A program made the translations under genes and the position numbers. From the NCBI GenBank assembly GCA_000151295.1, contig GG745341.1:818333-866144 (forward strand): a stretch of 47,812 nucleotides of DNA, given 5' to 3'. Below, piece by piece: positions 1 to 10,579 of the stretch (within the stretch, counting starts at the first letter, position 1; every line of letters begins with the position of its first letter). The notes beneath the pieces are model-generated. The model saw only the letters and a program-made list of their open reading frames with translations, was not told the DNA's origin and did not search any database. The DNA comes from Allomyces macrogynus ATCC 38327. Taxonomy: Eukaryota; Blastocladiomycota; Blastocladiomycetes; Blastocladiales; Blastocladiaceae.

Positions 1-737
1 GAGTGGCTTTGCATGAGCTGTGAGGCAAAGTATCATAACGCACGTCGTTCCTGTTGGCAAGCAGTTTGCAGGGGGGCCAACTTTTGGCCAATCCGCTCAT
101 ACTCTCCACCCCGGGACAGCGCGAATTACCACTTGCAATGGAGAGTTGCGGAAGTGGAATATCTCTTCTCAAATCCCTATTGAGTTTGCTTCAGTCGCGG
201 GCAAGCAGTGGCCCGGCCGGTTGCTACGCTGCACACGCAGTCTGTCACGGTGGTCAACGCCCAACACCAACCACTTCCAACACGAACTCTGTCACGGCAA
301 TCAGTTATCAGGGCCCACAAATTAGATAAACTCCGACCACCAAAAATGCAATCACAAAAGAGTACAGCCGCGGTTTACAGCGCGCACGCGTTGATCACCA
401 AGTCGTTGAGCAGCGGGACTACCTGGCTCAGCTTCCAAGCTGACAGCACCGTTTCCCGCCCCGCATCAGTCCGGCAATATGTGCGCCTTGTTGCCGCTGA
501 TTGTCTCTCCGTAATGAAAGGTTTCGTGCGCATCAAGTAGGGCTGGCCCACGTCTGCGCTGGCTTGCGACGTGGGGTGGTGGTGGTGGTGGTGGGTACTG
601 TCACCCGCAAAAGTGGCTGGTGAAAAAACGGCGGATTTCGTAGACTGCAACGACGGGACAGAAGTAGAGGCTCTGGTCGTTTTGCACACACGAATAGAAT
701 GGTGATTCGCAACAAAATCAATCAGTTCCTGCTCCTG
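1..737. other. Left-edge spacer, no supported gene
   Basis: Only short, mutually overlapping open frames occur here on both strands, and none resembles a known family or joins to a neighbour by a convincing splice. The stretch carries a (GGT)n run near 576-594 and lies beyond the inferred stop codon of the GPCR gene, so part of it should be that gene's 3' untranslated region. I see no AATAAA on the minus strand close to the stop. Confidence 0.5.
576..594. repeat. GGT microsatellite
   Basis: This is a perfect run of about six GGT units (ACC on the other strand) in non-coding sequence downstream of the GPCR gene. It is an ordinary simple repeat in a GC-rich genome. Confidence 0.85.
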
Positions 738-3700
738 TCAGTCTGCTATCCGGGACATGATCGCATCGGCAAGCGCGCCGCGTGCCCGACCTCGAGTATC
801 CCCCCGGCCCATGGTCAATGCCGAGCTCGGACCATCGTCGTGCAATGGTGTGTGTTGCGCCATCGTTGGCGGGGACGAATGCGCTTGGAGCAATGCCAAG
901 AACCGCGCCCCATGCTCGGTCGAGGCAAAGCGCACGGTAAACGCGCGCGTCAACTCGGTTGTCGCCACGCGCAGGACCAGCATGCGCGTCGAGCTAGACG
1001 ATGCGGCCGTCGGATGCGTGTGGTCAAGCTGCATCAGACCAAAGTCCTCGTTCCCGTCGGCGTCTACTCTCGCGGCGACTGTGTCATGAAGTGCGCGAGC
1101 ATTGCTGTGCGATGCCGCGGGTGGAGTCGGCGGGATCAAATGCGCACGAAACATGGACATCGCGCACAAATTGCCGTTCATCGAGTCCTAGTGAAAGATT
1201 AACGTGAGGGCAAGTGTTGGGGCGCAGCGCTTGCAAAGCAGTTTCCACACCTCTTTTGGTCCCGACGAACAAACGTGCAAGTAGCCCGGTTCTTGTACAC
1301 GAGCCAGGCCGCCGTCGCCGTCCATAGGTTTCACGTCGCTTGCCTCGTTTGGAACGAGACACCACAGTTCGTGCGCGGCCCAGTCCATGCTCGTCGAGCC
1401 CAAGAATCCACGGACCAACGACCACGAGAGCCACCAATCAACGATACCGTCGAAACGGCCGTTCTGGCTCACCTCAGAGCGCATGTGCCGCGGCACCGCC
1501 TGTCGGACATGAACGTCAAACACGACCGTCCGGTAGCCCGTCTCGCCCGCGATTCGATCGTGGCCATAGCCCACACCGTCGTCGCGCTGATCGCCATTGC
1601 AAGCTGTTGGTGCATGTTGATCGGCCGCAACCGTGGTCACGCCGCCCAGACCAGTAGTACTAGAGAGAGCCCGTACATCGGCAAGAAGAGCCGTGTACGG
1701 CGATCCGGCCGCTGGTCCTACAGCGGCATCGGGATCTTGATTTGGTGTTGACGGTCCGGCCGTCGCGGTACAGCGCTCGTTGCTTGCACCCGGCCGCGGC
1801 AAGAGCGACGGGTCCAGCCGCGCCGTGTGCGACACGACCTGCTCGTCGCCGAAATCGGGCGTCGAGTCGGGCTTGGGCACGGTATTGAAAATGGCGAGGC
1901 CCGTGGCGTTGCGCGACTTGCGAATGTGCATCAGTACGGGCGCGACAATGGCGAGCCACGACGAAGACCCAAAATAGAGCAGGAGTGCAACCGAAAACAG
2001 AGGAAATCGGGACGTGAGCAAACCCGTGGTCGCAAAAGAGTAGAGCAAAATATGGACGAGCGTAAAGTTGAACACAAGGAACACTGTCCGTTCTACGTCG
2101 AGTGAGGCAGCGCGTGAGTTTTCAGGAGAACGGAAGCATCGTCGCGAGGCATTGAAACCGCACTCGCTTCGCTCGAGTTGAACGGGTTCCGCCAGCACCG
2201 GCACGCGTAGAGCATGGTCAAAATCACAAGGAACGCGGACCAGCCCATGAAGACGTTCCAGAACCGGCCTGACTGCTTTGGGTCTGCAGGCATGCAAATG
2301 TATAGGACATTGCCGCGCGACGGGTACGTGGCCGCGACCGTGTACGAGTTTACAACCGCGTTCCAGGTGGCCAAGCTGGCCGTGATAACCACGGTCCCGC
2401 CGCAAAACCACAGCGACGAGCGTACCAGCGGCCACGGGCTCTGACCGCTGAGCGCCTGCGCAATGACGCGCTCCTCGGTTTCGAGTTCGCGCCGTGACTT
2501 CTTCCATGGCAACCCGCGCGTCGCCGACCGTGCCGTACTGTGCCGCCGCGAGACCACAGGCAGTGCACCGTCGGAACCCGGCTTCGACGACGTAGCGGCC
2601 CCCGAGGTCGTGCGAAATCTGCGCCGAGCAATCCCGCGCGCAATGAACGACCCGGCTGGGGACGACGCGCTTGGTCTGCTGCGCACGTCCTCGCTGCCGG
2701 GAACGTGGCTGGTGCGGCGCATCCGGAGCAGTTGCCGTCGCAACTCCTGCTGTCGCCACAAGTACCACAGACGCGGGATCTCCGGCACGAGAAAGGCGAC
2801 CGAACCGAGAGCAATGAGCGTGTCGTTTGCGACGCACGCCCACGGCGCAATCGGAATGTCGATATTCGCAAGGCCAGCGAGGAGCAGGGCCAGGCACGCC
2901 AAGGCCGTCGTACCGAGGCTCACGTGCGACGCGCAGCGCACATGCGGATCGGTTCGGCCACGCGACGTGCCGTGCAGGTAGGCCACGCACACGAGAACGG
3001 TCGTGGCCACAATGGCCGTGAACGTGAGCGCGGCGATACCCCCCGGGCTCGTCGCGGAAATGTTGTTGAGCGTCTGCGGTCCACGATCCGACGGGATCTG
3101 GCCCGGCGCGAGCCCGGGGAAGACAAAGTCGCCGAGGTGAATCGGTGACGAGTGGCCGTCGCGCACGGGGAGCCCGACGATATCACTCTTGTAGTATCGG
3201 CTGGTGCTGTTGCTCGGAACCGACAGGTTGGCCCTCGTTGCGCCCAGCCACGTATACGCGGGCGTCACGTCGCCGGACTTGTCGATGGTGAGCGGGAAGT
3301 CGGACGACGCGAGGGGATGGTCGATGCTGAAGTACGAGAGGTTCATGTTTTGGTACAGCGCCGGCGACCGCGCGGCCAAGTCGGCCAGCGTCGCGTGCGG
3401 AGATTCATGGACGAGTCGGTGTAGTCCGGCGACCATGCTGTAGGCGCAGGCGTATCTGTTCGATGGTGGGGGAAGAGTGGGGATGAGTCTTGACGTTCGG
3501 TCTCCGTGTCACAGATTCCAGCGTCCTACGCCACCCTTCCACGAAGTTCTGCGCAGTCGAGTACGGGTAGCTATTTTCATCCATCAAGCAAAGAACAGTC
3601 AGAATGATTCGCGGCATGAACGACTCTACTGAGAGCTGGAACGCACGGAACACCCTGTCGCTGCTGGTACTCGGCCTTGAAGTCTTGGAACAGCGTCGTG

Positions 3701-5101
3701 TCAAACGTCATCGCCTCGATGGCGAGCAGCGTTGCTTGATCAACGACACGTTTGAGCACATCGGGGGCGAACTCCTGCAAGACTTCGATCAAACTGTTGA
3801 AGTAGAGGACGACGCGCTGGCCCGTGCGAAACCACCCGTGCTCCTCGAGGAACTTGATCGTCATGGCTCCGTTCCACGTATAGTGCAACAACACCAAGAC
3901 CTGCGTGTCGGTTTCAATGAGTTGGTCCAGGCCTGCAAGCATCCGGTCCTGCTCTCTTGAAACGTCGACGAAATCAATGTCCCAGAGCAGGCTCATACCG
4001 GCCGCGATGGCCTTCGATCGCACAAGGGCGCGGGCTACATAATAGAAGTACCTGGCGTGAGCTCGGGAGCAAAACGGTGCGCCAAGTAGCCATGGTGCCG
4101 TACTGGACGTGACAAAGCTGTTACCCGACTCGCTCATGAGCGAAAAGCGGGTCCATTTCATAGCCTGCATGAGATCAATGACCGACGACGAGATGGCCTG
4201 CGCCGAGACGACAAAGCGCTACGCAAATGGAAGATTGCAACGCTTGGTTCGTCAATTTGGTCGACTCTTCCTGACTGGCAAAAGCGAGAGAGACGAACGT
4301 AAAACCAAGGGTACAAGATCTTGTCTGACAAGAGAGCACTGCCGGCAATGAATGAGCAGATCGGAAGCCGAAACGCGGACGTGACGAGGCTGATTTGCAT
4401 GGCCGAGTCGGAATTGCCACCGCCCAGGATCCCGACGACTCCCGTCTTGATGGCCTCTGAAATCGGGAAACATGCACAAGTCAGGAATCAGGTCACGTCG
4501 AGAATGTGACACACAACAATGTGGCACACAGAGATGGGCTCGACGGACCCAGTGCAGAAAAGGCACTCGCGCCAGAGCCCCAGTTGTTGGTCGAGGTGCT
4601 TAGCTGTACAATCGACACGTTCGCGCCGGGCAGGTAACCTGCGGCCAAAGCCCGACGCACGCCCAGCGCGTGCGAGTCCCGCGCGGCTTCGTACTCGCAG
4701 CCGATTCCGTCGCCGATGCAAAAGGAAATGGACGGCAGCAACAGCTATGGCCATCACGCGGCGTCGATGAGCAATGATGTGCAGAAGACCGCGACACGAT
4801 GCGAGCGTGTTGGTACCGCGAGCACCACGTTCACGGGTGGATTCGCTCTTGCGGATGTTGCGCCGCCCACCCTCAGGTTTGAGAAAATCAGGACCCAAAC
4901 GAGAATGACCGTTGTTGCAAACTTGATTTTCCTGGATCGGCCTCGTCGCTGGTTGACGGCCGTGCTTGGTCGAACCGGAATGAGCTTCGCGCCGGGTTGC
5001 GGTTGATGAAAGCCATGGTTGCCAGAAGGTCGACCACTGTCGTGACGCGTGGGTGGATCGTGGGTCCATTGTTTGTGAACCAGTCGCGTCGTCCGCGCCA
5101 T
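738..5101 (-). CDS. Class C G-protein-coupled receptor with extracellular ligand-binding domain
   Basis: Proposed exons (minus strand): 5101-4817, 4744-4549, 4456-4299, 4218-3647, 3570-3535, 3455-2164, 2092-1251 and 1187-738, about 1276 aa. Near the N-terminus is a hydrophobic signal-like stretch (FATTVILVWVLIFSNL). A receptor ligand-binding fold of the periplasmic-binding type follows, seen in CIGDGIGCEYEAARDSHALG, AIKTGVVGILGGGNSDSAMQ, DKILYPWFYR and VIDLMQAMKWTRFSL, and ending at YACAYSMVAGLHRL. Seven membrane segments span roughly residues 553-902; the junction FNSSEAKRTVFLVF matches the class C pattern FNEAKxxxF. A long tail follows. Its last 150 residues (TRMLVLRVATTELTRAFTVRF) look like a small beta-rich, PH-like domain. 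The exons before the tail restore the family well. The tail from about 1700 down to 738 is uncertain: a 63-nt intron (1188-1250) removes one in-frame TAG, and another frame also looks plausible near 1490-1640. Start could instead be the ATG at 5209. Ligand unknown. Confidence 0.85.
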
Positions 5102-5209
5102 TTCGACGCCTCGTGCTCCTGATTGCTGGTAGTGCGGAGACTTGAGAGGAGGTTGCTTGTGGTTGGAAATTGGCCGCGCCCTGTGTTGAGCAAGCCAGAG
5201 CTCGTTCAT

Positions 5210-5509
5210 GGTGGGGTTTGAACACTGTACCTCTAGAGACCCAACGTCCTTGCCAGAGGAGCCAACTTCAACAAAACGAAAACACATGATGCTTCTCCTT
5301 TATCAATTCCCTTCTCGCCCTTGCAACCGCTTGGGATCCCGCCCACGAAAGTAGAGCGCGCCAGGGGCCACAACGACAAACGCCCGCTCCCAAACCAAAA
5401 CCGCGCGATGAGCGTCGCGCAACTCCTCCTCTCCACCCCAACCTACGCCAATCCACATCTAAATCCTCACGCGCCCGTCCCCTCCCCCCACCGGCCGCCC
5501 GGGCTGCTC
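5210..5509. other. Spacer between GPCR 5' end and TBCK 3' end
   Basis: The two minus-strand genes are tandem here. The stretch should hold the GPCR promoter and the TBCK 3' untranslated region. Open frames on both strands are low-complexity and overlap one another; none is convincing. Confidence 0.45.
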
Positions 5510-8500
5510 TCACGGCGCGTTACACTTGAACAGCACCGCCGACCCGACGACGACCTGCATCGGCGCGCAAGCGCACACGCCGCGGTCCCACGCGACCAAG
5601 TCAGCAGGCGGCGGCTGCCGCGCGGCACGCGGCGATGCCGGCGTCGCCGGAACCACGGGCGGCGGCACGGGCGCCGAGTCCTCTAGCCAGCATGCGCCAG
5701 GCACCCACCATTCAGCCAACTTGCCGAGCACGCGGTCGGCGATTTCGGCGTACGCAGTGCGCACGACCGTGATGCGCCGGTTGCCGCGCTGTTGGCGCAG
5801 AAGCGGGCCGATCGCGTCAAAGTCGGCGGCGGAGATCATGGTGGACCGCGGGAAGTGTTCGCCGGGGCGGCCATTGTTGCTGAGACGAGTGGGGGCAGAG
5901 GGGTCAGATCACTGGGCGCGAAACGATGTGCGACGGACAAGAAAATGCGTACCCGAATCGCAGGTCGACCATGCGAATATCGCTTGCCCACTGGATACAA
6001 TCATCCAGCGAAATGTGCAGCTGCCGCGGTACCACATGCGAGTCGAAGTCAAACGATTTGGCAATACTCAGCGGCAGCGTATCGGCGTGCGCGGCCGCAA
6101 GCTGCAAGACCGTCTGCACGTCCATGGGCGGGAAATCCGACAATAGCAGGAGCGCCGCATCAAACGAAGTCGACGCGAGCAACGCTGCGCGAATCGTGGG
6201 CGTCCGCAGCACCGATGCCATGAGAATGAACCGGAACGCCGGCTGGTCGTGCGACCGCGCGAGCAGCTGGTCCCAGAGCCGGTAAGTGGCCGGAAGGGCG
6301 AGAATGTGCGCAAAGAGCGTCAGCACCCACGACATGGCAAACAGGTCGAACGTGACGCCGATCGTCCCAAGGTGCACGGCCAGTTCCGGGTCCATGAACC
6401 GCAGCGTCAGCGTAAGCAGCGCGAAAAACTCGCCAAGTGCCGCGGCGTTGTCGGCCGCGAGCAGCCGCGACAGGTACCGCGCGACAAACGCGTCGAGGCA
6501 CGCGTAGGCCATGCCCAAGTCAGCGGGCCACTGCGACAGGAACACGCCACAAACCGAGTCGAACCCCTGCCAGTAAACGCGGTCCGGGTGTGCCGCGAGC
6601 CATGCGGCAATCAGCTGCTTCAGGTGCTGCTGGCCCGTCGGCGAGGCAATCACCGGGTGGTACGCGTGGCACCGGTGAATATCGGCGTCGAGCTGCCGGT
6701 CCTGCACGGCGTGCGCCTCGTCGTCGAGCCGCACCCACGCGTCGCTCAGTGCCGTTTGCCGCGCCCACAGCCACTCCGGGTCGCCGGCGATTCCGAGAAG
6801 CGCGGCCCAGACGGAGGCGCGCAGGTATGGCGGAATGTCGATGCGGCTTTCGCGCACGATTTCGTCGGTCGTGAGCGGGTACTGGAGCAGGAGGTCCGAG
6901 AATCGCTGGATACAATGGAACTGATACACGACGTTCTTTTCGCGGACCGATACGGGCTGCGTGGCCGTTTTGGCGAGCTCGGCGTCGAGCACGGCCGGAT
7001 CTGCAAGAGACGCACGCAGCTGGTCTTGCACACGGCTCAGGTCGAGAATGAACGGCAGGTGTATGTGCGGTGGTCGACCAATGGCCGAGTTTCGCGATGA
7101 GAGAGTGCCGGGCAGGACAAGAACCGGTGGTCGGATCGCGTGGTGGGTCAATCGCGCGTACTCGACGTCCAGGTTGCCCGAGTCGAGGAGCCACAGGTGA
7201 AACAGAACAGACAGGTTCGTCAAGTGCTGAGTCGACCCCGAGCCACGTCGCAGGCGCAGGGAGGGCAAATCGGCGAGGTAGGGGTGCTGCAAGAGCTCCA
7301 ATGGCGTCGGGCGCGACTCGGACTCGACCTGGAGACACACTTCGAGAAACGACATGAGCTCGATGTCGATTTGGTCGTTCGCGCCGCTCGCGAGAATTTG
7401 CTGCAGCAGATCCGGCGAGTGAATGAACGACGCGAGCGCCAAAAAGTAATCTTTTGGCTGCTCGGGGAGGAGCGGCGCGCCCGTGGCGACGTGGAACAAG
7501 AGCAACTAGTGGAGGAGTAGCAAGAAAGCGCTGCAAATAAGTATCTCTGAGCAGAAGAGGTTGGACGGTCGGGCATAGAGCAATTTAGAAGCGCACGCCA
7601 AGGGCCCACACGTCTGCCTAGTATGGGTCAGCGCTCAAGTTAGTTTGATGGACTCGTCGAGGTTACCGAGGTGAATCGCGGACCTTGAACGACGAGAACA
7701 ATGGCGCAGAGGCCAAGACAGCCTCGGGTGGGCAGATGGCTGCTGGAGGCAGCGTCGGAATAAAATCTTTACCCTCATCCGACAGGTGGTAGAGAGCAAA
7801 GTTAGATAGCATCGCATCGCCCTACAAGCGCGAGTTAGAAAAGGCGACCAAGAACGAAATCGGAGACGTGTCCAAAAGACGAACCCGATCATTCAGATGC
7901 ACGTTTTCTGGCACCAAGTAGCGGTGCTGGATCCCGTGCCGTTGGCACAGCGCGAGCGCCTCAACGATATGGCGAGCCCAAGACCGAATCTGAGCGGTGG
8001 AGCAACGCTGGCTACATCAAATCAGCATAACGTGGCACCAATCGAAACGGCGTGGGGCTGCACTGAACGTACCGTTTCAAGGACTCGGGCGCTTTAGTAC
8101 TGTCTTCGCCCTCACCTGCTCTGCTCGCAATGACAGTTTGGAGCGTCTGCGGGAACGCCTCTTGGAGCAGGTAGAGCCTTTCTGTGCGACGCAAACGATC
8201 CGCCGGTCAAACTCATGGCGGTGGGAGAGAACGGGCCGCGAACATCGACAAGCGAGCGCGCGGCGTACTCGCGTCGTTATAGCCGCCGCGCATGCATTCA
8301 ATATAGGTGCACAGGTAGGGGGACTCTCGCGAGAGCCGCTGCAACAGCGAGAACCGGCCCGCGACGCGCGTGATCACGTCGGACACAGTCATCTCGGCGC
8401 CGTGGTCGTCGCCGTTGGTCGATGCTGCGTCGCCTTTTTCGTCGTCGTCGTTAAACTCGCTGTCGCTATCGCCATAATCCGGGTCTACGCTGCTCGCGTC

Positions 8501-8743
8501 CGTGTCTGTGTCGGCGACCAGAACCCCGTTCTCGAGGGAATCCGTCGCGAGCGCGAGCGAACGCGCCCTTCCAAGCTCGAGATCAACGGGCAGAACGGCG
8601 AGCGCCCCGCCGTCGGAGCACGGGTTGCGCAAGAAGGCAAACAGACTGCGGTCGCCCGTCAAATCGTTGCCCACGAGGCTTGTTCGTGCAGATGCTGCAA
8701 CTGGCTCGCCGTGGCCGTCTGGGGCCGGTGACGCGTGGTCCAT
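5510..8743 (-). CDS. TBCK: TBCK-like protein: pseudokinase, Rab-GAP (TBC) and rhodanese domains
   Basis: Exons (minus): 8743-8269, 8181-8073, 8011-7885, 7821-7684, 7617-7597, 7505-5953 and 5879-5510, giving 930 aa (animal TBCK is about 890). The kinase-like part has GRFSLLQRLS, RLYLLQEAFPQTL and HGIQHRYLVPENVHL. The usual HRD is HRY and the DFG position reads SNF, so it should be catalytically dead, as known for TBCK. The TBC domain (residues about 505-730) keeps the arginine motif (DADIHRCH) and glutamine motif (YWQGFDSV), so GAP activity toward a Rab is plausible. The C-terminal rhodanese region begins MVDLRFGNNGRPGEHFPRS, restored by removing the 73-nt intron 5880-5952. One exon is only 21 nt. 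In animals TBCK influences TORC1 signalling and endolysosomal traffic; that role here is inferred. Confidence 0.9.
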
Positions 8744-9078
8744 GCTCGGTGCGTTTGCGAGCGATACTATTGCTGCTGCTCGTGCTGCCGCTGTTGATTT
8801 TGGCCACGGTGTCGCCGTTGCTCATGCAGGGCACGATGATGGACCCTGCTTGGCTGCGGGCGACCAGCAAAGCGCGATGGAAGTCATGCTCACCGCACCA
8901 ATGCCACACATATCTGTCACCACGCGTCGCAGTCTGGTCCCTGCCATCCAACACCAAGCGACAACATCTCGCATCGGCCGACCAGTCGCTCCTTGGCTCC
9001 AGTCCCCCGCTCACACTCTCAATAATTGGTGATACTCGAGCGCTGCACCAGTCGCCTTGATCCGGAACCGTCGCCAAC
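8744..9078. promoter_or_regulatory. Divergent promoter region TBCK / COQ2
   Basis: These 335 bp separate the two divergent start codons and must contain both promoters. I see no TATA-like box or other motif I can name. Confidence 0.5.
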
Positions 9079-10269
9079 ATGTCGCTCGCCCGTGGCGCGC
9101 CCGCCACCAGCCTGGCCGCGCGCCTGCGTGCCTCGTTGGCACATGTCCGCCAACGAACCCGGCCCTACGAGCAGCTGGCACGCATCGACAAGCCGGCCGG
9201 CACCTACCTGCTGTACCTGCCCTGCACATGGTCGATTCTTATGGCCGCGTCCTCGACAGCAATTCCGGCCTCGCCCGTGCTCACGGCCAAGATGTTGGCG
9301 CTGTTTGGCACTGGTGCCTTTATCATGCGCGGCGCCGGATGCACCATCAACGATTTATGGGACCGCGATTTTGATCGTCAGGTGGAGCGCACCAAGGATC
9401 GCCCGCTCGCATCGGGTGCCGTCTCGGTGCCGCAGGCTGTCGCGTTCCTGGCCGTGCAGTGCTCGGCCGGGCTGGCTGTCTTGACGCAGCTCAACTGGAC
9501 CAGGTCCGATTCGCAGATTGGCTCTTGCTGATTCAAATGTTCCACTCACGCACTGTATATTGGGTGGACAGTATTGGTCTCGGCGCCTCGTCACTCGCCT
9601 TCGTAGTCTCGTACCCGCTCATGAAGCGCATCACCTATTATCCGCAGCTCGTTCTCGGTTCGTGGAATCGATGCGCAACACCGCGATCTCGACATTGCGA
9701 TCTGACGCTTTGCTTACCCAGGACTGACCTTCAACTGGGGGGCGCTGCTCGGGTTCACGGCCATGACCAACACGCTGCCGCTTGACCAGGCCCTCCCGCT
9801 CTACGGCGGCGGCATTGCCTGGACGCTTGTCTACGACACGCTCTATGCGCACCAGGACAAGCGTGACGATATTCAGGTTGGCGTCAAGTCGACGGCGCTC
9901 GCCTTTGCCGACCGCACCAAGCCGATCCTGACGGGGCTCGCGCTCACGTCGGGCGGGCTGTTTGCCATGAGTGGCGCCGCGGCTGGGCTTGGCGTGCCCT
10001 ACGCGATGGGGGTCACGGCGGCAACGGCCAACATGCTCTACCTGACCTGGACAGCCAACCTCGACGACCCGGCGTCGTGCGGGCGCGCGTTCCGCCTGTC
10101 GTCGTGGGGCGGCGTGTTTCTGGGCATGGGGTTGTCGATCGAGTATGCGCGCCGGCTCTCCGAGGAGCAGACGAAGCGGCAGCAGGAGCCGCCGGCCGTG
10201 CCTGTGGCAGCAACCGAGAGAGCTGGCGATGGAGAGCCTGATGCTGTTCCCAATCCAAGGACACCATGA
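9079..10269 (+). CDS. COQ2: 4-hydroxybenzoate polyprenyltransferase, mitochondrial (ubiquinone biosynthesis)
   Basis: Exons 9079-9503, 9572-9657 and 9722-10269 encode 352 aa. The enzyme is an integral membrane UbiA-family prenyltransferase that attaches the polyprenyl tail to 4-hydroxybenzoate in the inner mitochondrial membrane. Both aspartate-rich motifs are present: [20 protein letters not shown] in exon 1 and [13 protein letters not shown] in exon 3. Other family marks are [15 protein letters not shown] near residue 40 and [17 protein letters not shown] before the second intron. The Ser/Arg/Ala-rich N-terminus ([20 protein letters not shown]) fits a mitochondrial targeting peptide. Introns are 68 and 64 nt, in phases 2 and 1. 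The 39 or so C-terminal residues are hydrophilic and low-complexity. Nothing suggests loss of function. Confidence 0.96.
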
Positions 10270-10579
10270 ACGGTTCCACCGACCTCTTTATTTAGCTTGT
10301 CATGATCAATGGCGTGCAGGGAACCGATGTGATTTTGCGAAGTCAGCACAGGTCAAAGGGGGCAGAAGTTGAGTCACGCGACCGCGTCGCGTCGGGTAGC
10401 GATCAGCAACAGCAGGTAAATTGTGACCATGCTTTGCCGCCGACCAGCCAGTGCGGCATGAGACCTCTTTTCGGAGCCTTTCACGACAGCAACTCGGCGC
10501 ACTCTGTTCTCAACCATTCAACCGCTTTGATCGCGCCGTGGGACCCATGCAACATTGACCCAACTGCAGCAGCAACGCC
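10270..10579. other. Spacer COQ2 to androglobin
   Basis: This 310-bp stretch holds the COQ2 3' untranslated region and the androglobin promoter. No recognisable motif or small gene was found. Confidence 0.5.

Noticed and set aside
5268..5686. Overlapping open frames on both strands near the GPCR/TBCK spacer
   Set aside because: No ATG context, domain or splice partner supports them; they reflect base composition.
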